From the NCBI RefSeq assembly GCF_014197145.1, contig NZ_JACIEZ010000011.1, positions 62,001 to 126,000 of the forward strand: 64,000 nt of DNA. The letters are read 5' to 3'. Shown here piece after piece: positions 26,201 through 34,424 of the stretch. A program made the translations under genes and the position numbers. Position 1 is the stretch's first letter, and every line of letters starts with the position of its first letter. This DNA is from Gellertiella hungarica (GTDB lineage Bacteria; Pseudomonadota; Alphaproteobacteria; Rhizobiales; Rhizobiaceae). The notes below the pieces were generated by a model. It did no database searches. It saw only the letters and a list, made by a program, of their open reading frames with translations, and had not been told where the DNA came from.

Positions 26201-26591
26201 TCTGGAGGAGCTGGTCGCGGAACCCTGTCCAAGCGCCATCGAAGGTATCGATGTTGCCTTTTGCCTCATTCGAAATCCTGACACCGGCGGCGCGGATGTC
26301 TCCTGCCACGCGCGCGGTATACCCCTGTGCGGCTGCCGCGTTGTAGGCGCGTCCCTTCGCCGACAGGTTCGAGCGCATTTCCACTTTCAGGTTGCCCTGA
26401 TTGTCGCGATAGACAGCGTTCTCGCCAGCCGTTGCGGCGTCCGCCATTTCCTTCTTCTGGAACGTGTCGCCCCAGTCGGCGAGCGCCTGCCCAATCTGCC
26501 GGAACGGATTGGCGACCTCGGCCGGAGACACCGAAGACTGGGGACCTCGCGTGATCGCGCCACGCGGCTGTATTTCGGGCAGCTTTGCCAT
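23277..26591 (-). CDS. Ejection protein with lytic transglycosylase and VanY-like peptidase domains
   Basis: This 1104-residue virion protein appears to carry two peptidoglycan hydrolases. Residues about 375-500 form an SLT-type lytic transglycosylase (VESGG with catalytic Glu, GLMQVMP, AYNGGP). Residues about 560-675 resemble a VanY/peptidase-M15 fold (FSGMRTPQRQ, SYHQKGTAADLSY with His and Asp zinc ligands, ENWHIED). The flanks are helical and polar. The combination would let the ejected tail extension cut both glycan and peptide. GGAG precedes the ATG. It lies between the 150-residue internal protein and the ParB-domain protein. Confidence 0.85.
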   Translation of the reverse strand: MAKLPEIQPRGAITRGPQSSVSPAEVANPFRQIGQALADWGDTFQKKEMADAATAGENAVYRDNQGNLKVEMRSNLSAKGRAYNAAAAQGYTARVAGDIRAAGVRISNEAKGNIDTFDGAWTGFRDQLLQNVPEEYQGAVLTMLDTEGPRLRLGVSEQKRTADIKEYEGNIKSEIQMLDDEASTLARSGGVGTTAYLEKTQQIRTLYQQLADNPDFVVGQTEADIALKRMEGRHMSEAMLGQVDKALSGPNGLAEAQKLSNAILTDDKIPLSPAERRQYAGLANERINGFVAQAKANLKPVQDRSQQIQKRLKEGVGLDADDVDKTAMELARGGDLAGATELISTRAMARTLQGFRSSPNSVQVNQAESLLARASGGDTIIAAMQEVESGGDATSVSSKGATGLMQVMPETADEIAGDLGDVNFPKNGTVEQKQAYLKNPEISRQYGTHYFNKMLTRYNGDKEAALIAYNGGPQRADAWLAAGRDDSVLPKESAAYYKKVLGKASSIVTFSPEEATSAKGFLQGRTDKAPEAITGLQDGFAVKLARMMQDAPPEIRNGLGVFSGMRTPQRQAEIISENAAKYGIDRKAWEADVAKLGPIEAGKKWAGEFKRSGLSENIGKPGGSYHQKGTAADLSYNGQSLAQAPANVVGWLHDNAAKYGLKFPLANENWHIEDDSTRSGVPSSPVDPELVKEYRQEVTSDARALFADIKSGNDRGLTPTVSNIDLLNRQLAVVDDQDFRNEVADYFATQLATDSAMVMAPAQLESLIAGLRADNADGFTVAQSQMVAGLEEAAKAQQAALKDDPLGYAMNRRLVSNLPPLDLQNPDSWAGTFQAYQSAVDVVRARGLTGNIPALRPGAQQELQRRLATSTPEEQIQLLGTMQQNLSPDTYQATISAIAGKGASLPVAAAGALVGVNPQAAEGILRGQALLAQNPNLAPKQTDENAALVDEVLPPSVFAPALEGARQQILEAARARYADLANQVGDTSGQLNDSRMQQAVQEVTGGLVEMNGHQVIAPRYGASQQEFDQLLEGLSDADLQGAVTSSGTRVKPQDLLNEGRLRAVADGRYVLEFGPEDAPTYALRQPSPGSYGGPSVFVLDLRGK

Positions 26592-26594
26592 GGA

Positions 26595-27047
26595 TCAGGC
26601 TCCGTAGAATTTCGAGAGGCCAGAGGCCACTCCGCCAAAAAGCGCGAACTTGGAGGCCGAGCGGCGGAAACGCGCGTCGGCATCGTCCTGATTGGCCTGC
26701 ATGCGCCGCGAGCCGACATCGATCTGGCGCTCCCGGTCGCTGACCTGCCGCTGCTTGTCCTCGAAGGCCATTGCGGTCGGGGTGTTGCCGGCCACCCCGG
26801 CAGCCGCGCGGATCGAGCGGATGTTGCTGATGGTGCTGTTGAGCTCGTCGCGGTAGTTGGCGTCGATCTGGTCAGCCTGGACGCGCCCGATCTCGGCGGC
26901 CCGCTTCGACTGATCGGCGGCATACTGCCCAGCCTGATATTCGCCCACGGCGCCGACTACAGATCCAGCAAGGCCGAGCACGGCGCCCAGCGAACTCGCT
27001 GCGCCACCGGCACCGGCCAATCCAACGAGAGGAGCAAGAGCAGCCAT
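26595..27047 (-). CDS. Putative internal virion protein, gp14-like
   Basis: The 150-residue protein has a hydrophobic Gly/Ala-rich N-terminus (residues 1-38), a helical region rich in Gln, Asp and Arg (about 40-125), and a second hydrophobic patch at the end. This pattern, and the place between tail nozzle and the large ejection proteins, fit the smallest internal virion protein of T7-like tails. No sequence motif proves it. Its start overlaps the stop of the tail tubular B-like gene by 1 base. Confidence 0.65.
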   Translation of the reverse strand: MAALAPLVGLAGAGGAASSLGAVLGLAGSVVGAVGEYQAGQYAADQSKRAAEIGRVQADQIDANYRDELNSTISNIRSIRAAAGVAGNTPTAMAFEDKQRQVSDRERQIDVGSRRMQANQDDADARFRRSASKFALFGGVASGLSKFYGA

Positions 27048-29224
27048 TAGACCGTTATCCTTGTGTTCAGTTCGATGAGCTTGAATTTGCAGGGGAATGT
27101 GCTGGAGAAGACAGGGGCAGGATCATAGCTGCGGCCGAATTCCCTGTAGCCGTACGTCTCGTCCCGCTCGGGGATGGGCTGCGCGGTATCCTCGCCGCCG
27201 CGGTGAGAGCCGAATTTCCGGTTCCCGACCTTGAACTCTTGCGTCTCCCGCACCGTGATTTTCATGTTCTTGATCTTGCGCTTCTGCTCACCCTGGCCCA
27301 TGGCATCGCCTCCCTCGACGTTGATGAACAAGGGAGTCAAGGTCCAATCGAAATCCACACCGAGCGTTATCTCGTCATATTGCGAGTACCCGGCCACGAC
27401 CCCGTTTGATGGCACGGCAACCTTTCCGAACCAGAAGCCGCCGGCGTAAACCGATACCGTCTTCCCAGCGTAGAACGATGCAACCACCGCTGAGATATTC
27501 AGCGCTTTGCCTGTCGAGAGCTGAAGCTTCTGACCATTGTTCAGCTGAAGGGAATCCGATGTGTCGGCCGTGCTGAAGGTCTGGGAGCAGTCGGCCAAGC
27601 AGGAGGAATCCAGAAGCTCGCCAACCCCATAAACGAGCCCATTGAAGACATACTGGGTCATGAAAATGACCTTGCCATACGAACCGGCTACATTCCTCAC
27701 ATAGCCGGAACCGTCCTGCTTCAGCCAGCCGACGTATTCGCGGTCTGGGTTGAACTGCCCGGTCACATAGGTCCCGTCATCATTCACCACATAGAGCTGC
27801 CGGGACGGGAAATCGGGGGTCGCGCTGGTCACCGCAATGCTCTTGATCGCGCCGAACAGGTGCCGGTGGTAGCGGTTGATTTCGTTGGCGATGTATGGGC
27901 GCGCCGTCTGGCCCGTGGCGGAGATGGCATATACCCCGTTTCTCGCCTTATCCACGAACATCAGCCCTTCCGTCACTTGGATAGGGCGGATCGAGGACAA
28001 CTCGCTCGAGAAGATGATGCGGAACTCGATGGACCCGGGCTGGAGGGGGGTGCCGACCGAGACGGGGATGTAAAAGACCCCCTTGTCGGTGACCGCGAAC
28101 TCATCGTATCCGCCGATGACATGGAAGACCTGGCACTCTTCACCGATCCATTCCAGAATCGCATCCTCGGGATCGGCGCCGATCAGGTAGTCTCGGTTAG
28201 CGGAAATCGCAGACCAGAGAACCGCGTTCTTCTTCTGCGGGAAATTCGTGAATATCAGGCGCTGTCGGTCCTTCGAGACCGATCGCGGCCAGCCACGCGC
28301 ATCGGACATGAACTGTTCGTCCCACTGGACAGCGGCGGCCGGGGCAGCTGCAGCGACGGCACTGATCTTGCCTTTCCCGGAGGGGCTGATCAGCTTCTCG
28401 TCAACCTGGGGCTTGATTATCCGGCTGATGGTGACGAAGGTGACCACGTTGCCCGCAACGGCAGCAACCTCGCCCTTGGCCCCGCTGGTGTCTGCCTCGA
28501 CAATCTGCCCAACGGCAAAACCGGAAGCATCATCCAAGGTTAGAGAATAGGTAGGCGGGAGGTTCTCAAGAACCTTTGCATTGGCCGAGATACTGCTGTT
28601 CACCGCTGTGATCTGAAGCTGTCGGCCGGCGTATCGAAAGATCGTGCCTGCATGGTTAGCGGTCAGAACGGGCTGGGAGAAAAGCAGCGTGATGTTCCCG
28701 GTCAGCCCCGAAGGAAGCATCGTAATGTTCGCTGTGTCTTCGAACCGATAGAACGGGACCCGCGATGTGCCGCTGATATCCGTTGCGAAGCTGAACGGAG
28801 CTATCGACCAGGAATTCGTGCCCTTCTGGGCGCTGATGACCTGAACCCGCTGCCGCCACGCAACGAACACCTCATTGTCCATCACCTCATAGGTCAGATC
28901 CTCGAGATCGGAAGCCAGCCATGGCGCGGACAGCCTTGTGATGAGGGTTCCGGTGTCGGTTCGGATCTTCACGCCGCCCGCGATCAGGACAACGGTGTAG
29001 GCAATGTCGTCAAAGGGTCTGAAATCGAACGAGATCCCGGTATCGATAAAAATCATCCTGCGACCGGGGCGGCGTTTCAGTCCCCCGGTAGGCGTCGACA
29101 CGAGATTGCGGGCATGCCGAACACCCGTCCTCAGCTGCTCCACATCGTCGCGGCGAAGCGCATCCGGGTTGATCTCCCCGGAGGTGAAATCCCTCTGCCT
29201 GATCGCGATGTCCTGAATGCTCAT
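27047..29224 (-). CDS. Tail tubular protein B-like (tail nozzle/stabilisation protein)
   Basis: The 725-residue protein begins with the typical DFTSGEINPDALRRDD and a GGLKRRPGRR segment. These are shared by tail nozzle and stabilisation proteins of podoviruses such as T7 gp12 relatives. The rest is beta-rich, as expected for stacked propeller blades. It should form the distal tail tube below the adaptor. Its ATG overlaps the preceding adaptor gene by 4 bases (ATGA), the usual A-then-B order. Confidence 0.82.
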   Translation of the reverse strand: MSIQDIAIRQRDFTSGEINPDALRRDDVEQLRTGVRHARNLVSTPTGGLKRRPGRRMIFIDTGISFDFRPFDDIAYTVVLIAGGVKIRTDTGTLITRLSAPWLASDLEDLTYEVMDNEVFVAWRQRVQVISAQKGTNSWSIAPFSFATDISGTSRVPFYRFEDTANITMLPSGLTGNITLLFSQPVLTANHAGTIFRYAGRQLQITAVNSSISANAKVLENLPPTYSLTLDDASGFAVGQIVEADTSGAKGEVAAVAGNVVTFVTISRIIKPQVDEKLISPSGKGKISAVAAAAPAAAVQWDEQFMSDARGWPRSVSKDRQRLIFTNFPQKKNAVLWSAISANRDYLIGADPEDAILEWIGEECQVFHVIGGYDEFAVTDKGVFYIPVSVGTPLQPGSIEFRIIFSSELSSIRPIQVTEGLMFVDKARNGVYAISATGQTARPYIANEINRYHRHLFGAIKSIAVTSATPDFPSRQLYVVNDDGTYVTGQFNPDREYVGWLKQDGSGYVRNVAGSYGKVIFMTQYVFNGLVYGVGELLDSSCLADCSQTFSTADTSDSLQLNNGQKLQLSTGKALNISAVVASFYAGKTVSVYAGGFWFGKVAVPSNGVVAGYSQYDEITLGVDFDWTLTPLFINVEGGDAMGQGEQKRKIKNMKITVRETQEFKVGNRKFGSHRGGEDTAQPIPERDETYGYREFGRSYDPAPVFSSTFPCKFKLIELNTRITV

Positions 29225-29802
29225 TTGCGCCGCGTCCTTCGCGCCAGAGCAATCTTGCTGACATAGTAGTTCCTGCCCGGGTTCTGCTGATCCACGGTAG
29301 GCCGCGCGTCTGCCAGCATCCCTTCAGCACGTGCCTCGCGTCGATCTGCTGCCGAGTGATCTTCATTCAGGCCACGGAGACAGCCAGCCTCGACCATGAG
29401 GGTCAGGACGGCGATGGCGACCGGGTGCCACCGCTCCTCATTGGTCGGCATCACCACGGCGGCATAGACGTCGCTGGAGTAGTTGCAGGACAGAATATCG
29501 CCCTGGACCTCATAGTCGGTCAGCGGAACGTTTCCGTAAAACACGGTCTTGAGGTGCACCCGGTTCGGCGGTAGCCGGAAACCGTTAGAAGGGAACCGGC
29601 GGGACTTGTTCTCTGTGTCGGGCACACGAACAAGGGGCTCGGTAACCACGGCAAACAGCCACGGGTGGCGCCCGAGGAGTTCGCGCGCGGCGCGCTCGAA
29701 AGCGTTATTGGCAACCTGATATTCGTCAGAGCCGTCATCAACATTCACCGGATTGTTGCCGGTGGCGAAGAGGGCATCGTTGAGGATCTGGATCTTGTTC
29801 AT
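29221..29802 (-). CDS. Tail tubular protein A-like (head-tail adaptor)
   Basis: The 193-residue size, the start MNKIQILNDALFATGNNPVN, and the segment AFERAARELLGRHPWLFA fit the T7 gp11-type adaptor that joins portal and nozzle. It is the first gene after a T-tailed hairpin at 29854-29880, and a CTGTGCTTTG motif lies 32 bases before the ATG. It therefore appears to begin a separately controlled tail transcript. Confidence 0.8.
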   Translation of the reverse strand: MNKIQILNDALFATGNNPVNVDDGSDEYQVANNAFERAARELLGRHPWLFAVVTEPLVRVPDTENKSRRFPSNGFRLPPNRVHLKTVFYGNVPLTDYEVQGDILSCNYSSDVYAAVVMPTNEERWHPVAIAVLTLMVEAGCLRGLNEDHSAADRREARAEGMLADARPTVDQQNPGRNYYVSKIALARRTRRK

Positions 29803-29834
29803 GACTGCAGAATGGCGATCCCCGCCAGTCGCGG

Positions 29835-29844
29835 CAAAGCACAG
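29835..29844 (-). promoter_or_regulatory. Late-strand motif CTGTGCTTTG ahead of tail genes
   Basis: An exact copy of the prophage motif, 32 bases before the tail adaptor ATG and 10 bases downstream of an intrinsic terminator on the same strand. The terminator-then-motif order is what a restart signal for tail genes would look like. Confidence 0.5.
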
Positions 29845-29853
29845 CAGGAAACG

Positions 29854-29880
29854 AAAAACCCCGAGGGGTTAACCTCGGGG
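29854..29880 (-). terminator. Intrinsic terminator between capsid and tail genes
   Basis: CCCCGAGG and CCTCGGGG form an 8-bp perfect stem (29859-29866 with 29873-29880) around a 6-base loop. On the minus strand it is followed by TTTTT at 29858-29854. It would end much of the transcription of the abundant head genes before the tail genes. Confidence 0.8.
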
Positions 29881-29918
29881 CTCCTCAGCCAGGCGGTCGC
29901 GATGGTGAGCGACTGGCG

Positions 29919-30251
29919 TCAGCTTTCAGCGGCATGCGCCTTTGCGTATTCCGCCTTCTCGTCGTCGGACATCTCGTTGAACGCGACGGCATCCGGCTCG
30001 CGGATGGACTTCCCGACTTCGGCACCATCGGCATCATAGATGGCCCACCAGCCCTTGCCCTTATCGCGTGCTTCGAACGGGCCCTTGAGCTCGGACGTGA
30101 TGGCCCCGGCCGGCAACGAGGGCTTCCCATCCTTCGGCCAGGGTTCAGCGCGCCATTCTGCGGGATGCTCCTGGAGCACCCGCCGCGCGTCATAGGAGTC
30201 GAGTTCGGCCGCGCCGTGGTCGATATGATAGAGGGTCGTTTTGACAGGCAT
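29919..30251 (-). CDS. Conserved-position phage head protein, function unknown
   Basis: This 110-residue acidic protein begins MPVKTTLYHIDHGAAELDS and is preceded by GAGGAGA. A central segment (GKGWWAIYDADGAEVGKS) looks like a small beta domain, and the C-terminal 30 residues are helical and charged. It lies between the cement protein and the terminator that closes the head-gene transcript, so a minor head or completion role is likely. No family is recognised with certainty. Confidence 0.6.
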   Translation of the reverse strand: MPVKTTLYHIDHGAAELDSYDARRVLQEHPAEWRAEPWPKDGKPSLPAGAITSELKGPFEARDKGKGWWAIYDADGAEVGKSIREPDAVAFNEMSDDEKAEYAKAHAAES

Positions 30252-30282
30252 TCTTGGCTCTCCTCAGGGGGAAACCGAGCGC

Positions 30283-30711
30283 TTAGTAGCGCTCGGCAAT
30301 CCACGACTTCAGCTGGATGGACGGGGTGGTGCCACCGACATCGACATAAAGGCGCACGTCCTTGTAGTTGACGTCGTGCTGCTCGGTGGTGAACGGGATT
30401 TCGTAGCGGCCGACCACGGAGTTGATTGCGCCGCCGGGGCGGGCGGCGGTCGCTCCCAGCGTCAGCTGCGCCAGCGTTTCCTTGTTCACGAACGCATCGT
30501 TCGAACCCTGCAGAAGCAGGTGATAGAATTCGTCTGCCGAGCTGATGTCGATGGCAAGCACGTCCACAATAAGGACGCCCTCGAACCGGCCGGGGCCGAG
30601 CTGCTTCGTCACGTTCGCGCCGGAAACCTGAGTCACGGCATCAGCGGTAATGGCGGCTGCGCCATCGGCAAGGACGAGTTCCGCGTCCTGATTGTACACT
30701 CTCTGACCCAT
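30283..30711 (-). CDS. Capsid cement/decoration protein, Bbp16-like
   Basis: The 142-residue beta-rich protein follows the major capsid gene directly. Its start (MGQRVYNQDAELVLADGAAA) and the end (YVDVGGTTPSIQLKSWI) resemble the Bbp16-type cement protein of the BPP-1 group, which clamps capsomers on the shell exterior. GAGGAG precedes the ATG. High and roughly capsid-equal expression is expected. Confidence 0.75.
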   Translation of the reverse strand: MGQRVYNQDAELVLADGAAAITADAVTQVSGANVTKQLGPGRFEGVLIVDVLAIDISSADEFYHLLLQGSNDAFVNKETLAQLTLGATAARPGGAINSVVGRYEIPFTTEQHDVNYKDVRLYVDVGGTTPSIQLKSWIAERY

Positions 30712-30768
30712 CGGTCATTCTCCTCTTCAAAGCAAAGCATGAGGCCCGGCGAACCGGGCCACGATGGA

Positions 30769-31710
30769 TCAGGCGACGAACGGAGCGTCAGTGATGGAGG
30801 TGAGGCGGGTCAGGCTGAAGTCGTTTTCGACCACAATGCCCACATCCCACGACACGTTGGTGCCGTAGTTCACCGCGTCATCGAGGAGCCCCATGTCCCG
30901 GACCTCCATCGGCGTCAGCTGGATGCCATGGACACCCTCGGCGCTGATGTCAGCAACGAACAGCGACGTGGTGACGGCTCCGCCGCCGCCAGCGCCGACC
31001 TCGTTGAAGGACAGGATGGTGCCGTCGCGCCCCTTCGGATAGCCGAAGAGAATGCGCTTGCCGGCATAGGACATCTTCGGCATGCCCACTTCGTCCCACG
31101 ACTGGATGACGAAGCCCGAGATCGCCGTGTTGCGAGCCGCCTGGATAAAACGCGGCAGCAGATCCAGACCCGCGATGATATGGTTCGCGTTCCGGGTGTT
31201 CATGATCGCCTTGTCCAGATTGTACAGCGAAAGGGCAGCGCCACCCGCGGCAACAGAATTGGCGATGAGGCGGCCATTTGCGGCCGTGCAGCGCGCCTTG
31301 AGGCCGTTCGGCTCCTTCGGGTTCGCCACGTTGTCGCCGTTGATGAAGGCGTTGGTGAAGAGGCGCGACTGCGCCTTCATCTGCATCGCCTCTTCCTTCG
31401 CACGACGGCTTTCGCCATGGCGGCGCAGAATGGCCTTGTCCACCTTCAGGATCGTGTCGATGGGGAAGCTGGTTTCCTGGAAGGGCTCGATCTTGCCCTT
31501 GGCGGAACCGGCGCCCTCGTTGATCGCACGGAAGGCAGCGGTGCCGACATCGGCCTCGCGGTAGCCTTCGAAAGCTGCGCCCGAGAAGCCTTCGAACGGG
31601 AGAACCTGCAGAATGTCCGATTCCGCGGCGAAGGTTTCGATCAGCGGGCGCTCGATGCTGGTCTTTTCCAGACCCTTTGCATATTCCGGGAGCGTCATTA
31701 CTTCAGGCAT
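30769..31710 (-). CDS. Major capsid protein
   Basis: The 313-residue protein has features of an HK97-type fold. A short N-terminal arm leads to a P-domain-like helix region with KVDKAILRRHGESRRAKEE. A central A-domain-like region (about 170-270, FVIQSWDEVGMPKMSYAGK) follows. The end is IGVVVENDFSLTRL-like. The lack of a long cleavable N-terminus agrees with a separate scaffold gene just upstream. AGAGGAG precedes the start. It lies in scaffold-capsid-cement order. Confidence 0.85.
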   Translation of the reverse strand: MPEVMTLPEYAKGLEKTSIERPLIETFAAESDILQVLPFEGFSGAAFEGYREADVGTAAFRAINEGAGSAKGKIEPFQETSFPIDTILKVDKAILRRHGESRRAKEEAMQMKAQSRLFTNAFINGDNVANPKEPNGLKARCTAANGRLIANSVAAGGAALSLYNLDKAIMNTRNANHIIAGLDLLPRFIQAARNTAISGFVIQSWDEVGMPKMSYAGKRILFGYPKGRDGTILSFNEVGAGGGGAVTTSLFVADISAEGVHGIQLTPMEVRDMGLLDDAVNYGTNVSWDVGIVVENDFSLTRLTSITDAPFVA

Positions 31711-31730
31711 TTCAGGTCTCCTCTAAGCCG

Positions 31731-32615
31731 TCAGCGCTTGCTGTGCTGGCGGGCGTAATTGATCTTCTCGGTGGGGGAGAGCTTGTCGTACTCCTCGTCC
31801 GAGAGTTCGGTTTTCCCGGAATCGCGACCACCGCCGGGATTGCCCGGCAGCACACCTCTGTTGGCGCGCATCAGCGCCTCGAAAGCTTCGACCTGGCCGG
31901 CCGTGTAAAGCATCTTCGAAAGCTCTGCCGCCGGACCAGAGCCCAGAACCGCGCCAAGCCATGTGTTCACCGCCTCGACGCGGGCCTTGCCCTTCGTGCC
32001 GAGCTTCTCCGCCTGCTCGGTCAGCGCCTCCTGGAGGCGGGCCTGCTCGGCAGCATCCAGCTGAACGCCGAAGGCAACCATCCCCTCGAAGTCCGACTGG
32101 CTCATCTGACGGGAGTGCGCGAAATCACGGAGCATCCCGAAGCGCGGATCGGACTCGTCCAGCTGGAACTCCGCTCCGTCGACGGTCAGCCCTTCAGGGA
32201 GCTTGAAGTCTTTGGGCAGAGCCAGCTTGTAGCCGTCAGGGGCGTCGGGAACCTGCGCAAGGTTCGCATCGTGCTCGGCCTTGAAGGCCACCAGGGCGTT
32301 CAGATCGTCGGCCTTGAAGCCCTTCTCCGAGTCCCAGAAGCTTTCCGGGATATAGTCCGGGCGCTGAGGAGGTGCCCCAGCGCCTGCACCACCATCGGAG
32401 CCTGTCTCGGGGGTTCCCGAACCGGCAGCAGCGGCAGCATCGCCACCGCCGCCGGCCGCCGCACCCCCTTCGGGAGCCAGTGAGACCCGAGGTCCGAACA
32501 TCGAAGAAAGGACGAATGCCCCCGGCGCGCTACCGGCCTGCAGGGCCGTGTCGCCGGGATTTTCGAACTGGGAGACGTGCCCCGCTTCGCCTGTCTGTTT
32601 CGCTTTCGCTTCCAT
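31731..32615 (-). CDS. Capsid scaffolding protein
   Basis: The 294-residue, acidic, Gln/Ala/Glu-rich protein lies directly before the capsid gene. It has a disordered N-terminus with Gly/Ala runs (about 40-75), a segment PDYIPESFWD, long helices (about 150-230) and a charged C-terminus ending YARQHSKR. This is the expected form of a scaffold that leaves the procapsid before packaging. The start is placed at ATG 32615, which has AAAGG 6 bases before it; a frame nine codons longer exists. Confidence 0.78.
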   Translation of the reverse strand: MEAKAKQTGEAGHVSQFENPGDTALQAGSAPGAFVLSSMFGPRVSLAPEGGAAAGGGGDAAAAAGSGTPETGSDGGAGAGAPPQRPDYIPESFWDSEKGFKADDLNALVAFKAEHDANLAQVPDAPDGYKLALPKDFKLPEGLTVDGAEFQLDESDPRFGMLRDFAHSRQMSQSDFEGMVAFGVQLDAAEQARLQEALTEQAEKLGTKGKARVEAVNTWLGAVLGSGPAAELSKMLYTAGQVEAFEALMRANRGVLPGNPGGGRDSGKTELSDEEYDKLSPTEKINYARQHSKR

Positions 32616-32814
32616 CTGCCTTTTCCGCCTCTGCCATCGCAATCAGATCGTGAGCAAATGTGCGGCGGGCATTGTGAGCGTGCAAAGCACAGGTTTCCGG
32701 CGGCCCGATCTCTTCCAGAACGGACTGCAATGCGGCGAAGAAGGGGAGGCTTTCCGGCTGGCGAGCAAACCACTGAAGAGCGGCGCGAGCGTCATCGTCA
32801 TGGAGCTTTGTCAT
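32530..32814 (-). CDS. Small phage protein overlapping the scaffold start
   Basis: The 94-residue product begins MTKLHDDDARAALQWFARQ, 7 bp after the portal stop. It reads through into the scaffold gene, overlapping it by 86 bases in another frame. The first 65 residues have ordinary phage-like composition, while the last 30 are arginine-rich and look like an out-of-frame tail. It may be a true overlapping gene. It also holds one of the CTGTGCTTTG motifs inside its coding sequence. Confidence 0.5.
   Translation of the reverse strand: MTKLHDDDARAALQWFARQPESLPFFAALQSVLEEIGPPETCALHAHNARRTFAHDLIAMAEAEKADGSESETDRRSGARLPVRKSRRHGPAGR
32683..32692 (-). promoter_or_regulatory. Late-strand motif CTGTGCTTTG ahead of scaffold/capsid genes
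   Basis: An exact copy, 67 bases before the scaffold ATG, inside the small overlapping ORF at 32530-32814. It is placed to drive or mark the scaffold-capsid-cement transcript. Confidence 0.5.
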
Positions 32815-32821
32815 GGTTCAC

Positions 32822-34411
32822 CTATTGCCCGCCGGCCGTCAGCATGCCGGCGTCCTGAGCGGCTCCCAAGACCGTCCGCACGAGCTGAGCCGTCTGCTCC
32901 TCGTCGCGAAGCTTGACCACCTCATCCTTCATAAGCCGCTTCACGTTCTCGATGGTGGCGCGCTCATCAATCGCCGCTTGCGCCGTCTCGGGGAACATGC
33001 CCTTGGCAAGGGAAAGCAGCTGGGTGGCGATCTGAACCTTCTGATTGTCGGCTGCCTGGGTAGCCGGATTGTTGGCAACCAGCGTGATAGGCTGGCCGTT
33101 CAGCGTGACGTCAGCGATCTTTGCGTCCTTGGTCAGAAGCCACTCGAACCGTCGGTAGATCTCATACGGACCTTCGCGCCAGAACTTCTTGCCCGGGGTG
33201 CCGATGCGGCGCTGAGCCTTCACCATCTCGTCGGCCCACTGGGTTGCGGTGGGAGGCGTGTCGCCCTTCTGCTCCGGATAGTCCGCGAAGTGCTTCCGAC
33301 GAATTCGGCGCTCCAGATCGGAGGCGCTGTAGAAACCGAGATCCGGGTTCCCCTCGAAATAGAGGGGCTGGATGTCGCGGCCCGAACCGGGGCGGGAAGG
33401 GTAGGCTTTTCCGGCCTCCAACCCGTTTTCGAAGTTCAGCACCCCGTCATCCGGATAGGCGAGGGGTGGGGCCAGCGCGATATCGATCCGGTCTTGAGTG
33501 GCCGCCGTAATCACGTCGAGCACGCGATAATCCTGAAGCGCCTTGATCGAGGGGCCATACCCCCAGGCAAAGTTCGGATCTGGCGAGAAGCGGGCGATGA
33601 TCAGCGGGATACAGCCTTCGCCTTCCATCGTTCGCTCGTTCACAGCGATCTTGTCGACCAGGAGGACGAAATTCCACCTGTCGTCCTCCGGCCTGTCCCA
33701 GTTCCGCCAGAAGCACCAGACGATCTCGATGGTCCCGTTCTTCATGCTGGAGATCTTGCGCTTCACTGCATCGGGCAGGGGAACGCCGGGAATGACGGTC
33801 TCCACCCGGTCAGCGGACACATGCCGCACCCGGAATCGGTCGCCCACGGAGCCATCGGCTTCAACGTTGAATTCGAGCTCCCGCGTCGGAACGGCCTCAA
33901 CCCGTGTGGGCCGGGTGTTGAAGGGCTTGTCGATCCACCATGCCACCGTTCCCACCGCGGCGCCGGGGTCGAGGACGGTGCCCAGCTCCGCTTCAAAGTT
34001 CGATGCGCGGATTGCCGAGAAGATGATGCTGTTCCGCGCCTTCAAATCCTTTTCAAGCTTGGCGCGCTCGTTTGCCGGCACGCCCACCAGCTGGGACTCG
34101 TCAACGCCAGCCTCAACCCACTCCGTCCCTTGCGGGAAAAATGCGGCGACCACCTCCGTTGCGAAGTCCTCTGAAACTTCGGAGCCGATCCCGGTTGCAA
34201 GATCGTCCGCGTCATCGGATGGCCGCGAGGGTTTCGAGGTGGAGTCCACCTGGGTGCTGAGCCGGGGCCGGGTGAAAAAATAGGCCTCCTGCAGATCGGG
34301 CCGCACAAGGGCCTTCTGCGCGCGGGCCTGCTTCAGACGACGAAGCGCCTCTTCCGTTACCTGCTTGGAAGGGAAGCCTTGACCGGCCTTGTCCTGCATC
34401 GGTTTCTTCAC
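32822..34411 (-). CDS. Portal (head-to-tail connector) protein
   Basis: The 529-residue connector forms the dodecameric ring through which DNA passes. Its N-terminal half carries features of the podovirus head-tail connector family: KQARAQKALVRPDLQEAYFF, GIGSEVSEDFATEVV and AVGTVAWWIDKPF. The helical C-terminal part includes GKKFWREGPYEIYRRFEWLL. It starts at GTG 34411, or at ATG 34399 four codons later. It follows TerL and a small helical protein and precedes the scaffold, the standard head order. Confidence 0.88.
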   Translation of the reverse strand: MKKPMQDKAGQGFPSKQVTEEALRRLKQARAQKALVRPDLQEAYFFTRPRLSTQVDSTSKPSRPSDDADDLATGIGSEVSEDFATEVVAAFFPQGTEWVEAGVDESQLVGVPANERAKLEKDLKARNSIIFSAIRASNFEAELGTVLDPGAAVGTVAWWIDKPFNTRPTRVEAVPTRELEFNVEADGSVGDRFRVRHVSADRVETVIPGVPLPDAVKRKISSMKNGTIEIVWCFWRNWDRPEDDRWNFVLLVDKIAVNERTMEGEGCIPLIIARFSPDPNFAWGYGPSIKALQDYRVLDVITAATQDRIDIALAPPLAYPDDGVLNFENGLEAGKAYPSRPGSGRDIQPLYFEGNPDLGFYSASDLERRIRRKHFADYPEQKGDTPPTATQWADEMVKAQRRIGTPGKKFWREGPYEIYRRFEWLLTKDAKIADVTLNGQPITLVANNPATQAADNQKVQIATQLLSLAKGMFPETAQAAIDERATIENVKRLMKDEVVKLRDEEQTAQLVRTVLGAAQDAGMLTAGGQ

Positions 34412-34424
34412 AGCCGGTGCCGCC

